DNA from: Microbacterium paulum
Lineage (GTDB): Bacteria > Actinomycetota > Actinomycetes > Actinomycetales > Microbacteriaceae
Direction: 5' to 3'
Assembly (NCBI RefSeq): GCF_015707995.1
Contig: NZ_JAAGRY010000038.1
Span: forward strand, 1 to 33,466
Length of the DNA: 33,466 bases
In this document: positions 18,136 through 25,979 of the stretch, one piece after another
Layout of the letters: every line of letters begins with the position of its first letter
Position numbering within the stretch: position 1 is the first letter of the stretch
Translations under genes and position numbers: made by a program
Notes under the pieces: model-generated
What the model was told of the DNA's origin: nothing
What the model saw: only the letters and a program-made list of their open reading frames with translations
Databases searched by the model: none

Positions 18136-18965
18136 GCGCCGGTGGCCCGCGCGACCTGGCCGGGCACCCCGCCCTCGTCGAGGGGTGCCTCGTGGCGCGA
18201 TGACGCGGCGCGCGGGCGGAGTCCGAGATCGATGAGCGCATCGAGACCGACCGTGACACCGCGGGCATCGCGCGCCGCGGCGAGGGCGACACGGATGCCC
18301 GGGGCATAGGCCAGCGCGGGATCGACGGTGTCGTGCACGATCGTGAGGCTCTCACCCGGGCCGGAGAGGATCGTCTCTTGCCGGGCGATGACACCGGGTC
18401 GGCGCAGCGAGTGGATCGGCACACTCGCGACCTGCTGGCCGCGGGCGCGCTGATCGACGTGCGGCGAGGCGACGGGGCCGACCTCGGCGCGCGCCGCCGC
18501 GATGAGCTCCGCGGTGCGCACAGCCGTGCCGCTCGGCGAATCGACCTTCGTCTCGCGGTGCGCCTCGACGATCTCGATCGCCGGGAAGTGGGGTGCGGCG
18601 GCGGCGGCGAGCGCCGTGCCGATGACCGAGCCGAGCGAGAAGTTCGGGATGAACACGGCGCCGGTGCCGGCCGCCTCGACGAGCGGGCGCACGAGGGCGA
18701 TGCGTTCGTTCGACCAGCCCGACGTGCCGACGAGCACGTTGAGGCCACGCTCGATCGCGGCGCGCACGACGTCGATCGAGACGCTCGGGGTCGAGGCATC
18801 GACGACGAGATCGGCGCTGTCGAGCTCGCTCAGGTCGCTCTGCGATCCGAGCACCGCGACGACCTCGAAACCCGGTTCGGCGTCGATGACCGAGCGGATG
18901 ATGCCGCCGAGCTTGCCTGTTCCGCCCACGAGGGCCACTCTCGTCGTGCTACCTGCGGGAGTCAT
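18132..18965 (-). CDS. dapB: 4-hydroxy-tetrahydrodipicolinate reductase
   Basis: Second enzyme of the diaminopimelate/lysine route, acting on the product of dapA. It is 277 aa, with NAD(P)-binding GGTGKLGG at residues 14-21, a VVDASTP segment, and the substrate loop EAHRETKVDSPSGTA with His136 and Lys140. The usual His-His pair appears as His-Arg here (residue 137), which may be a lineage feature. The last about 30 residues (after DLGLRPR) are an unusual Pro/Gly/Ala tail. The ATG at 18965 sits 6 bases behind TAGTCT. The TPR membrane gene follows with a 4-base overlap. Confidence 0.94.
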   Translation of the reverse strand: MTPAGSTTRVALVGGTGKLGGIIRSVIDAEPGFEVVAVLGSQSDLSELDSADLVVDASTPSVSIDVVRAAIERGLNVLVGTSGWSNERIALVRPLVEAAGTGAVFIPNFSLGSVIGTALAAAAAPHFPAIEIVEAHRETKVDSPSGTAVRTAELIAAARAEVGPVASPHVDQRARGQQVASVPIHSLRRPGVIARQETILSGPGESLTIVHDTVDPALAYAPGIRVALAAARDARGVTVGLDALIDLGLRPRAASSRHEAPLDEGGVPGQVARATGA

Positions 18966-18971
18966 GCCTCC

Positions 18972-18977
18972 AGACTA
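18972..18977 (-). promoter_or_regulatory. -10 box TAGTCT for dapB (leaderless arrangement)
   Basis: The minus strand reads TAGTCT-GGAGGC-ATG. It shares a 43-base divergent region with the GNAT gene at 19009. Confidence 0.5.
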
Positions 18978-18996
18978 GGCGGTCACCGCCTCGGGA

Positions 18997-19002
18997 TACG
19001 CT
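18997..19002 (+). promoter_or_regulatory. -10 box TACGCT for the GNAT gene at 19009
   Basis: TACGCT-CGGAGC-ATG: leaderless spacing of six bases. Confidence 0.5.
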
Positions 19003-19008
19003 CGGAGC

Positions 19009-19479
19009 ATGGTCACCCTCGTGCCGCTTGCCACCGATGATCCGCGAGCCCGGCGCCTGCTCACCGACTACTTCGCGATGCGCGCCGAGGCGTTCCCCGC
19101 CGGTCAGGCGTACCAGCCGGTGTTCCCCGAGGCATCCGTCTTCACACCGCCGGCCGGAGTCTTCTTCGTCGCGGTCGACGACGATGGGCGCGACGTCGGA
19201 TGCGGAGGCATCCGACGCATCGCCGACGGGCCGCAGGGCGTGCGCTACGAGGTGAAGCACCTGTACCTCGACCCGTCGACGCGCGGTCGCGGCTGGGCTC
19301 GCGTGCTGCTCGAAGGTCTCGAGGCGCAGGCGCGCGCATGGGGCGCCGCCGACCTCGTGCTCGACACGCACCACACCCTGGAGGCGGCCGGCGGCCTGTA
19401 CGCCCGCAGCGGGTTCGTCGCGATCGACCCCTACAACGACAACCCCAACGCGACTCGCTGGTACGGCAAGACGCTCTGA
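19009..19479 (+). CDS. GNAT family N-acetyltransferase
   Basis: A 156-aa single-domain acetyltransferase. Motif A is VKHLYLDPSTRGRGWARVLLEGLEAQARAWG with the acetyl-CoA loop RGRGWA, followed by the DLVLDTHHTLEAAGGLYARSGF strand-helix typical of the fold. The C-terminal PYNDNPNATRWYGKTL closely resembles GNATs that carry a conserved NPYAHHW-like end. The substrate is unknown. It is divergent from dapB and converges with the histidine phosphatase gene. Confidence 0.9.
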   Translation: MVTLVPLATDDPRARRLLTDYFAMRAEAFPAGQAYQPVFPEASVFTPPAGVFFVAVDDDGRDVGCGGIRRIADGPQGVRYEVKHLYLDPSTRGRGWARVLLEGLEAQARAWGAADLVLDTHHTLEAAGGLYARSGFVAIDPYNDNPNATRWYGKTL

Positions 19480-19486
19480 GGCCGAG

Positions 19487-20086
19487 TCAGACCGGCGGCA
19501 CCTCGGGAAGGCCGGTGCGCAGCTCCATCGGCAGGTGCGACAGGTCGTTGTGCGACACGAGGGTCCACGGGCGGCCGGGGCGCTGCGCCAGCACGGTGAG
19601 TCCGCAGTGGGCCTGGTTGATCGTCAGCCAGCGCCACTGCGGCGCGTCGAGCACGGCACGCACGAACCACGCGATCACGAAGTTGTGGGTGATGAGAAGC
19701 TCGTGCGTCGCGGGCTTGCGCACGAGGAACTCTCCGACCGCGTCATCCATCTGCGCGCGCCCCGCCTCGATCTCGGCGTCGGTGTACGAGCCGAAGAACG
19801 ACTCGTAGACGCCGGGGGTCTCGGGCGTCATGCCGGTCGGGATGCAGTCGAACAAGAGCGACGACGCCTGCGGCGTCACCGCCGGCAGCCGCACCGCGAC
19901 GGCGCGCGCGGTCTCGGCGGCCCGCTCGAGGGGCGAGTGCCACAGCGCGTCGAGCGGCACACCCGACAGCCGGTCGGCCAGCAGCTCGGCCTGTCGACGC
20001 CCGCGAGGCGAGAGCGGTCCGTCTTCGAGACCGTGCTCGGCGTCGAGGTGCTCGCCATGGCGCACGAGGTACAGATAGTGCGTCAC
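19487..20086 (-). CDS. Histidine phosphatase family protein (phosphoglycerate mutase-like)
   Basis: A 199-aa phosphohistidine enzyme. The catalytic RHGE motif is at residues 9-12 (YLVRHGE), with an Arg in LSPRGRRQ, a phosphate-binding Arg in HSPLERAAETA, and the second His in LLITHNFVIAWFV. These are the hallmarks of the branch-1 family, which includes phosphatases and mutases; the substrate cannot be assigned. The start is a GTG at 20086. A TAGGCT box at 20120-20125 (minus) would give a leader of about 25 bases. Confidence 0.9.
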   Translation of the reverse strand: MTHYLYLVRHGEHLDAEHGLEDGPLSPRGRRQAELLADRLSGVPLDALWHSPLERAAETARAVAVRLPAVTPQASSLLFDCIPTGMTPETPGVYESFFGSYTDAEIEAGRAQMDDAVGEFLVRKPATHELLITHNFVIAWFVRAVLDAPQWRWLTINQAHCGLTVLAQRPGRPWTLVSHNDLSHLPMELRTGLPEVPPV

Positions 20087-20119
20087 GGCAGGCTCATCTC
20101 TTCGGGGGGGGCTCCCCTC

Positions 20120-20125
20120 AGCCTA
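20120..20125 (-). promoter_or_regulatory. -10-like TAGGCT for the histidine phosphatase gene
   Basis: Minus-strand TAGGCT 33 bases before the GTG start; the leader would be about 25 bases, so this one is not leaderless. Confidence 0.4.
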
Positions 20126-20144
20126 CGTCAGCAGAGAATTCGCG

Positions 20145-21260
20145 CTACTGGGCTGCCCGCGCGATCTCGGCGAGCTGCGAACGGCTCAGCTTCGCACCGA
20201 CGCCCTGCATGAGCTCGTCGACGTGCGCGACGGCATAGACGTTCACGATGGGGGCGACGACCGTCCGCTGCGCGAGCAGCCACGCGATCGCGACCGCCGA
20301 GGTGGGGATCGACAGCTCGGCGGCGATCCGGTCCATCGCGCGCAGCGTGCGCGTGCCGCGACGGTTCATCGCCGCGGCCAGCTGCGAGCCGCGCACCGAC
20401 CCGGCGACCTGCGCACGCGACCGGTGCGCACCGGCGAGGTAGCCGTGCTCGAGCGCCTGCGACGGCGTGACCGCGATGCCCTGGGCGCCGGCGACCAGTT
20501 TCAGGTCGCCGTCGAACTCGCCCTGACGCAGCACGTTGTACGGCACGTCGAGCACCATCAGCCGCGGGTAGCCCGCCGAGGCGAGGATGCGCGCCTCGAC
20601 GAGCTGCGACGCCGACAGGCCGAGCGAACCGATCGCGCGGACCTTGCCCGACTCGATCAGCCACTCCGCGGTCGCGAGGGTGTCTTCGAGCCTCGCGGCG
20701 GAGTCTCCCGTCGCGTCGAGGTAGAGCACGTCGATGCGGTCGGTGTCCAGCTGCATCAGGGATGCCTCGACGGCGCGGATGAGGTTCACGGGGCCGAGGC
20801 CCGGGTGGTCGGGGTTCGTGCCCACGCGCACACCCAGCACGATGTCGTCGCGCACCGCGCGGCGCGACATCCACGCGCCGATGATGTGCTCGCTCCGGCC
20901 GGCCGCATACGCGTCGGAGGTGTTCAGTGCGTTGCCCCCGCGCTCGTAGTACGCGTCGAGAATGCGGTGCGCGGCGTCGAGGTCGACGTGCCAGCCGAAC
21001 TCGGCGCCGCCGAGGATGAGCGGGAAGACGCGTGCACCGGTTTCGCCGAGCGGCACCCGTACGGCTGCGCCGAGAGGGGCGCCCTGGACGGGGATGGGAG
21101 CGGACGGGTGCACTTGCGGCTGAAGCGGCGCCTCGGCCGTGCGGACGGGCGCCGTGGCGATCCCGCTCGCGCGCCGACCCGAGGGCGAACCCGAGGCCCC
21201 ACTCGCGGCTTCGCCCGAAGGCTCGCTCGGTGTCGCCGTGCCTACGCCGAAGAATCCCAC
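20145..21260 (-). CDS. Aldo/keto reductase-like protein with degenerate catalytic tetrad
   Basis: A 371-aa protein. The first about 65 residues are Ser/Pro/Ala-rich and probably disordered; an AKR barrel follows, from LGETGARVFPLILGGAEFGW. Of the usual Asp-Tyr-Lys-His tetrad only Tyr is kept: the Asp position is Asn (ALNTSDAYAAGRSE), the Lys position is Arg (VLGVRVGT) and the His position is Asp (IDVLYLDATG). The later NADPH-binding half is recognisable (SLGLSASQL, IAWLLAQRTVVAPIVN). It may be an inactive or repurposed AKR. The GTG at 21260 has GAGGGG about 8 bases upstream. Confidence 0.85.
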   Translation of the reverse strand: MGFFGVGTATPSEPSGEAASGASGSPSGRRASGIATAPVRTAEAPLQPQVHPSAPIPVQGAPLGAAVRVPLGETGARVFPLILGGAEFGWHVDLDAAHRILDAYYERGGNALNTSDAYAAGRSEHIIGAWMSRRAVRDDIVLGVRVGTNPDHPGLGPVNLIRAVEASLMQLDTDRIDVLYLDATGDSAARLEDTLATAEWLIESGKVRAIGSLGLSASQLVEARILASAGYPRLMVLDVPYNVLRQGEFDGDLKLVAGAQGIAVTPSQALEHGYLAGAHRSRAQVAGSVRGSQLAAAMNRRGTRTLRAMDRIAAELSIPTSAVAIAWLLAQRTVVAPIVNVYAVAHVDELMQGVGAKLSRSQLAEIARAAQ

Positions 21261-21298
21261 GTCACACCCCCTCGCGGACTGTTGTCGCTCTGCGTCCT

Positions 21299-21314
21299 GC
21301 GCATCCCCCGATGC
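21299..21314. other. Small hairpin CGCATC-CCCC-GATGCG in the AKR leader
   Basis: A perfect 6-bp inverted repeat with a 4-base loop, within about 50 bases upstream of the AKR GTG. It may be structural in the leader or chance. Confidence 0.35.
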
Positions 21315-21420
21315 GTAGTACCGAGGCTAAGGCAGGCCGGCGACACGTCCGCCCATTGCGGCGACCGACCGGTGAACTTTAGATAACGGTTCGATCTCGA
21401 CGCCTCCAGATCGGCCCAGA

Positions 21421-21440
21421 TGTCCCCCGAATGGGGGACA
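21421..21440. promoter_or_regulatory. Perfect 20-bp palindrome TGTCCCCC-GAAT-GGGGGACA
   Basis: Two 8-base arms are exact inverted repeats around GAAT. It lies between the pnp terminator and the AKR gene, about 160 bases upstream of the AKR start, so it could be an operator for that gene. No binding protein can be named. Confidence 0.5.
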
Positions 21441-21453
21441 GACCGGGGGAAAA

Positions 21454-21496
21454 ACGGATGCCCGCCCCTCCGAGACGGGAGGGAACGGGCATCCGT
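21454..21496 (-). terminator. Rho-independent terminator of pnp
   Basis: Arms of 11 bases (ACGGATGCCCG / CGGGCATCCGT) enclose a further CCCTCC/GGAGGG pairing. Read on the minus strand, the stem is followed directly by five T residues. It sits 46 bases after the pnp stop. The arms contain the GGATGCC/GGCATCC pair. Confidence 0.85.
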
Positions 21497-21509
21497 GTCT
21501 TTCGGCGGC

Positions 21510-21530
21510 TCAGCCTTCGACAGGCTCAGC
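21510..21530. repeat. Small AGCCTTCGACAGGCTCAG hairpin element
   Basis: AGCCT-TCGAC-AGGCT forms a short hairpin followed by CAG, and GGCTCAGCC occurs twice around it. From memory, sequences of the CCTTCGACAGGCTCAGGG type are scattered in many bacterial genomes; only one is present here, so copy number cannot be judged. Confidence 0.4.
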
Positions 21531-21541
21531 CGCGAGCGGGA

Positions 21542-23824
21542 TCAGCCTTCGGCGGGCGCGTCGCCGGGGCCTTCGCTGGCCGCAGCCGAGCCCTCCTGGT
21601 CGGCGGCCTCTTCGAGCACGGGCTCGAGCGACAGCTTGCCGCGGTCGTCGATCTTCGTGATGCGCACGAGGATCTTCTGGCCGACACCGAGCACGTCTTC
21701 GACGTTCTCGACACGCTTGCCACCGGCGAGCTTGCGCACCTCGCTGACGTGCAGCAGGCCGTCCTTGCCGGGCAGGAGCGAGACGAACGCGCCGAACGTG
21801 GCGATCTTGACGACGGTTCCGAGGAACTGCTCGCCGACCTCCGGGTTCGTCGGGTTCGCGATCGCGTTGACCTGCGCGCGGGCGGCCTCGGCCGAGGGGC
21901 CGTCGGTCGCGCCGATGTAGACGGTGCCGTCCTCTTCGATCGAGATCTGCGCACCCGTCTCGTCCTGGATCGCGTTGATCGTCTTGCCCTTGGGGCCGAT
22001 CAGCTCGCCGATCTTGTCGACCGGGATCTGCACGCTGATCACGCGCGGCGCGGTCGGCGCCATCTCGTCGGGGCCGTCGATCGCGGCGTTGAGAACACCG
22101 AGGATCGTCATGCGGGCCTCCTTGGCCTGCGTGAGCGCGGCGGTCAGCACCGACGACGGGATGCCGTCGAGCTTCGTGTCGAGCTGGATGGCCGTGACGA
22201 ACTCACTCGTACCGGCGACCTTGAAGTCCATGTCACCGAGCGCGTCTTCGGCGCCGAGGATGTCGGTCAGCGCTGCGTAGCGGGTCTGACCGTCGACCTG
22301 GTCGGAGACGAGACCCATCGCGATGCCGGCGACGGGCGCGCGCAGCGGCACACCCGCGTTCAGCAGCGACAGGGTCGAGGCGCACACCGAACCCATCGAG
22401 GTCGAGCCGTTCGACCCGAGGGCCTCGGAGACCTGACGGATCGCGTACGGGAACTCCTCGCGGCTGGGCAGCACCGGCACGAGGGCGCGCTCGGCCAGGA
22501 AGCCGTGCCCGATCTCGCGACGCTTCGGCGACCCCACGCGGCCGGTCTCACCGGTCGAGTACGGCGGGAAGTTGTAGTGGTGCATGTAGCGCTTGTGCGT
22601 GACGGGCGACAGCGAGTCGATCTGCTGCTCCATCTTCAGCATGTTCAGCGTCGTGACGCCCAGGATCTGGGTCTCGCCGCGCTGGAAGATCGCCGAACCG
22701 TGCACGCGCGGGATGACCTGAACCTCGGCATCCAGCGGGCGGATGTCGGCCAGGCCACGACCGTCGATGCGCACACCCTCGCTGAGGATGCGGCCGCGCA
22801 CGATCGTCTTGGTGACCGACTTGTAGGCGCCACCGAACTCGGCGAGCGCCGTCGCGGGCAGCTCCCCCGCCTCGACGGCGGCGACGAGCTGCGCCTTCAC
22901 GTCGTCCTTGATCGCGTCGTCGGCGTTCTGGCGCTCGATCTTGTCGGCGATCTGGTACACCGGCACGAGGCGGTCGTAGGCGCGCCCCGCGACGAAGTCG
23001 TAGGTCTGCTGCGTGTACGCGGGGAAGACCGGGTAGGGCTGGATCTCCTTCGCGGCGGTGTTCGCCACGACGTTCTGCGCGGCGACGAGCTCCTTGATGA
23101 AGGGCTTGGATGCTTCCAGGCCCTGCGCCACGACCTCTTCGGACGGCTTGGTGGCGCCGCCCTTGATGAGGTTCCAGCTGTTCTCGGTGGCCTCGGCCTC
23201 GACCATCATGATCGCGACGTCGCCGTCTTCGAGCACACGGCCCGCGACCATCAGGTCGAACACGGCCTCTTCGACCTGAGCGGCGTTCGGGAACGCGACC
23301 CACTGGTCGGCGTGCTCGCCGTGACCGGGGATGAGCGCGAGGCGCACACCGGCGATCGGGCCCGAGAACGGCAGACCCGAGATCTGCGTCGACAGCGATG
23401 CCGCGTTGATCGCGAGCGCGTCGTAGAACTCGCCCGGGGCGATCGAGAGCACGGTGACGACGATCTGCACCTCGTTGCGCAGGCCCTCGACGAACGAGGG
23501 GCGCAGCGGGCGGTCGATGAGGCGGCAGACGAGGATCGCCTCGGTGGAGGGGCGGCCCTCGCGACGGAAGAACGAACCGGGGATCTTGCCGGCGGCGTAG
23601 GCACGCTCTTCGACGTCCACGGTCAGCGGGAAGAAGTCGAAGCCTTCGCGCGGGTGCTTGCCGGCGGAAGTCGCCGACAGGATCATGGTCTCTTCGTCGA
23701 GGTAGGCGGCGACGGCGCCCTGCGCCTGCTGGGCAAGCCGGCCCGTCTCGAAGCGGATGGTGCGGGTGCCGAAGCGGCCGTTGTCGAGAACGGCTTCAGC
23801 GGCGGTGATTTCAGGACCTTCCAA
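21542..23824 (-). CDS. pnp: Polyribonucleotide nucleotidyltransferase (PNPase)
   Basis: Phosphorolytic 3'-5' exoribonuclease; in actinobacteria it also contributes to ppGpp chemistry. It is 760 aa from the TTG. Order: first RNase PH domain ([29 protein letters not shown], then [27 protein letters not shown]), an all-helical linker, the second RNase PH domain ([32 protein letters not shown] and [19 protein letters not shown]), a KH domain ([14 protein letters not shown]) and an S1 domain ([27 protein letters not shown]), then an acidic Gly/Ala tail. The start is TTG at 23824 with AAGGAG 8 bases before; an in-frame ATG lies 104 bases upstream but gives a non-family extension. Confidence 0.97.
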   Translation of the reverse strand: MEGPEITAAEAVLDNGRFGTRTIRFETGRLAQQAQGAVAAYLDEETMILSATSAGKHPREGFDFFPLTVDVEERAYAAGKIPGSFFRREGRPSTEAILVCRLIDRPLRPSFVEGLRNEVQIVVTVLSIAPGEFYDALAINAASLSTQISGLPFSGPIAGVRLALIPGHGEHADQWVAFPNAAQVEEAVFDLMVAGRVLEDGDVAIMMVEAEATENSWNLIKGGATKPSEEVVAQGLEASKPFIKELVAAQNVVANTAAKEIQPYPVFPAYTQQTYDFVAGRAYDRLVPVYQIADKIERQNADDAIKDDVKAQLVAAVEAGELPATALAEFGGAYKSVTKTIVRGRILSEGVRIDGRGLADIRPLDAEVQVIPRVHGSAIFQRGETQILGVTTLNMLKMEQQIDSLSPVTHKRYMHHYNFPPYSTGETGRVGSPKRREIGHGFLAERALVPVLPSREEFPYAIRQVSEALGSNGSTSMGSVCASTLSLLNAGVPLRAPVAGIAMGLVSDQVDGQTRYAALTDILGAEDALGDMDFKVAGTSEFVTAIQLDTKLDGIPSSVLTAALTQAKEARMTILGVLNAAIDGPDEMAPTAPRVISVQIPVDKIGELIGPKGKTINAIQDETGAQISIEEDGTVYIGATDGPSAEAARAQVNAIANPTNPEVGEQFLGTVVKIATFGAFVSLLPGKDGLLHVSEVRKLAGGKRVENVEDVLGVGQKILVRITKIDDRGKLSLEPVLEEAADQEGSAAASEGPGDAPAEG

Positions 23825-24096
23825 GAGGTCTCTCCTTCTTTGTTTAGACTCGCGCGCGCGTTTCGTGCGCGAGATCGAGCGAAGGAGCAGGAACAGGCAG
23901 ATCCAGACGCGCGAGACACGATCCTTCATGCACGATGTCGTCAGCGCTGGCCACCAGTAGAAATCCACTCGGCGCTGCGCGACGAGGAGACCACCACAGG
24001 GGACCAGCTTCCTGCCGGCCTGCTCCTTGAGCCCCTCGCGGGAGGGACTCGAGTGTGGAATTGCATGGACGCCACACGGCATCCGCTCAGATCCTA
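23825..24096 (-). promoter_or_regulatory. pnp promoter and long structured leader (about 260 bases)
   Basis: This stretch has no gene. A minus-strand TAGGAT box lies at 24091-24096, which would start transcription near 24084. The resulting leader of about 260 bases contains a CTCGCGC/GCGCGAG hairpin (23849-23873) just before the Shine-Dalgarno. PNPase in other bacteria is autoregulated through cleavage of such a leader; whether that applies here is inference. Confidence 0.5.
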
Positions 24097-24146
24097 TCAG
24101 GGCACGCCCGGCGGCGAGCGCCCTGGCGCGGGGTGCACGGCCCGCC

Positions 24147-24152
24147 TATCGT
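24147..24152 (+). promoter_or_regulatory. -10 box TATCGT for the small-gene operon
   Basis: TATCGT, followed at about 7 bases by the A-rich start of the 29-bp tandem repeat, so transcription would begin inside the first repeat copy. It is divergent from the pnp promoter 50 bases away. Confidence 0.45.
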
Positions 24153-24155
24153 GAG

Positions 24156-24213
24156 AAAAAGCAGACCGACCGAGATCGAGAAGAAAAAAGCAGACCGACC
24201 GAGATCGAGAAGA
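24156..24213 (+). repeat. Perfect 29-bp tandem duplication, purine-rich
   Basis: Two identical adjacent copies of a unit beginning AAAAAGCAGACCGACCGAGA, at 24156-24184 and 24185-24213. The repeats lie between the TATCGT box and the first small gene (24226), so they form most of that gene's leader. Confidence 0.9.
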
Positions 24214-24225
24214 GAGGGAGTCCCG

Positions 24226-24411
24226 ATGAACGGTGATGGCGTCGAGCACATCGACAGCGAGCAGGTTCCGGAGAGCAAGCAGGCCTTCGCGCGCGGAGAC
24301 ACCGAGGCCGAAGCGCCGATCGAAGACGAGCCCAGCGAGTACGAGAAGTTGCAGATGTCGCGCGACTTCGCCCTCGGGCTGGAGAAGTTCCAGGGAGGGA
24401 TGGAGGGATGA
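24226..24411 (+). CDS. Small acidic hypothetical protein (61 aa)
   Basis: A 61-aa, strongly acidic protein (many Glu and Asp, no Cys, no hydrophobic segment), with the C-terminal half predicted helical (SEYEKLQMSRDFALGLEKFQ). The frame is open further upstream, but the ATG at 24226 has GGGAG five bases before it and lies after the repeat leader. The stop overlaps the start of the next gene (ATGA), so they are co-translated. I do not recognise a family. Together with the next gene it forms a two-gene unit ending in a strong terminator. Confidence 0.65.
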   Translation: MNGDGVEHIDSEQVPESKQAFARGDTEAEAPIEDEPSEYEKLQMSRDFALGLEKFQGGMEG

Positions 24412-24578
24412 GCGAAGAGACCGCAGCCCCCGATGAGATGAAGCGCAAGTTCAAAGAGGCGCTCGACAAGAAGAACGCCCAGCACCGGAAGGGTGAGGCG
24501 CACCTCGACGGCGACTCCCAGGTGCACGGCACGCACGGCGCCGTGACCAAGCGCGAGTTCCGCCGCAAGAGCGGCTGA
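24408..24578 (+). CDS. DUF5302 family small protein (56 aa)
   Basis: A 56-aa basic and acidic protein, short enough to be overlooked. It fits the DUF5302 pattern: an N-terminal DEMKRKFKEALDKK helix, a His-containing middle (GTHGAVTK), and the C-terminal FRRKSG signature. The family is small, actinobacterial and of unknown function. It overlaps the 61-aa gene by 4 bases (ATGA) and is preceded by GGAGGG, so it is expressed with it. A 16-bp terminator stem follows 22 bases later. Confidence 0.8.
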   Translation: MSEETAAPDEMKRKFKEALDKKNAQHRKGEAHLDGDSQVHGTHGAVTKREFRRKSG

Positions 24579-24600
24579 TCGCGCACCGACCGGCCACACG

Positions 24601-24636
24601 GCGAGGCCCGGCATCCCGAAGGATGCCGGGCCTCGC
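24601..24636. terminator. Bidirectional terminator, 16-bp stem with CGAA loop
   Basis: Perfect arms of 16 bases (starting GCGAGGCCCGGCATCC) around a CGAA loop, between the convergent DUF5302 gene and the symporter remnant. No clear T-run on either side. The arms contain the GGCATCC/GGATGCC pair. Confidence 0.8.
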
Positions 24637-24664
24637 CCTGTCGGTGCCGTCAGCGGCGGCGCGT

Positions 24665-25758
24665 TCAGCGCAGGGCGCGACCGGCCTCGTGCAGTTCGCG
24701 CACCGCCGCCTGCTCCTGCTCGGGCGCGGGCGCCTCGGGCAGGCCTCCGTGGTCGTCGCCGGCGAGCGTCGCCTCGTCGAAGGGAGCGCGGCCCGAGAGC
24801 ACCGCCTGCACCTGCTCGCGATCGATCTGACGCGTCCAGGTGCCGATGAGGAGCGTGGCCACGGCGTTGCCGGTGAAGTTCGTCACGGCCCGGCCCTCGC
24901 TCATGAACCGGTCGATGCCGACGATGACGCCGACGCCGTTGACGAGGTCGGGGCGGAAGGCCTGCAGGCCGCCGGCGAGGGTCGCGAGCCCCGCACCGGT
25001 GACACCGGCGGCACCCTTCGAGGCGATCACCATGAACACCAGTAGGCCGATCTGCTCGGGAATCGACATCGGCACGCCCATGCCCGAGGCGATGAACAGC
25101 GACGCCATCGTGAGGTAGATCGCGGTGCCGTCGAGGTTGAAGGAGTACCCGGTGGGCACGGTGATGCCGACGACGGGCTTCGAGACGCCGAGGTGCTCCA
25201 TCTCGGCGATGAGTCGCGGCAGCGCCGACTCGGACGACGAGGTGCCCACGATCAGCAGGTACTCGCGACCGAGGTACTTCATGAGGCTCAGGATGTTCAC
25301 CCGCGTCACGGCGTACAGCAGCGACCCGAGCACCGCGAAGATGAAGACGGCGCACGTGATGTAGAAGGCGACCATCAGGATGCCGAGGCTCACGATCGCG
25401 GCGAACCCGGTCTTGCCCACGACGGCGGCGATCGCACCGAACGCGCCGATCGGGGCGAGCCACAGGATCATGCCGAGGATGCGGAAGGCGAGGGCCTGCA
25501 GGTTCTTCACCGCCACCATGATCGGCGCACCTTTGGGTCCCATCTTCTGCAACGCGAAACCGACGAGGAGCGCGATGAACAGCACCTGCAGCACGCTCTC
25601 ACCCGTGAAGGCCGAGAAGAAGGTGGTCGGGATGATCCCCATCAGGAACTCGGTGGTCGACTTCGCTTCGACCGTCGAGGCGTCGTAGGTGGCCGAGCTC
25701 ATGTCGAGCCCCGTGCCGGGGTGGATGAGGTTGCCGACGACGAGGCCGATCGCGAGGG
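24665..25758 (-). pseudogene. dctA: Dicarboxylate:cation symporter (DctA/GltP family), 5'-truncated
   Basis: An H+/Na+ C4-dicarboxylate symporter that has lost its first about 95 residues. Homologous sequence runs up to about 25758 (ALAIGLVVGNLIHPGTGLDMSS in frame) and then stops abruptly where a GH15 fragment begins. Retained parts include the serine-rich GTSSSESALPRL loop, TGYSFNLDGTAIYL, and GIDRFMSEGRAVTNFTGNAVAT, so the substrate site is intact but the first two or three membrane helices are missing. A start at an internal ATG (25702) would give 345 aa. Nonfunctional as read, unless the junction is an assembly error. Confidence 0.85.
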
Positions 25759-25965
25759 CTCGTGGCGCAGTACGCCGCGACGGGGCGTCTCGACGATGCG
25801 CACGCCCTGATGGACCGCGCCAGCGCCCTGCTCAACGATGTGGGGCTCCTCTCGGAGGAGTACGACCCAGGCGCCGCGCGCCAGGTGGGCAACTTTCCGC
25901 GGGCGCCGTCGCACCTCGCCCTGGTCGGCGCCGCCGATGCGCTCGACCGGGCGGGCGCGGCCTGA
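25759..25965 (+). pseudogene. C-terminal fragment of a GH15-type glucoamylase/trehalase
   Basis: About 68 residues that match the end of a glycoside hydrolase family 15 protein: LVAQYAATGRLDDAHALMDRA, then NDVGLLSEEYDP and NFPRAPSHLALVGAA, which is the conserved terminal barrel segment. Full-length members are about 600 residues, so about 90 percent is gone. It begins right where the symporter sequence stops. It reads in the opposite direction to the symporter remnant and converges with the FMN reductase gene. Confidence 0.8.
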
Positions 25966-25979
25966 CGCGCGGCGCCGGA

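Noticed and set aside
24665..25702. Full-length 345-aa symporter starting at the internal ATG
   Set aside because: In-frame homologous sequence continues upstream to about 25758, and family members have about 95 more N-terminal residues, so this is a truncation and not a natural start.
25762..25965. Complete small gene starting at the GTG of the GH15 fragment
   Set aside because: The sequence matches only the end of GH15 proteins and begins right at the junction, so a gene remnant is more likely.
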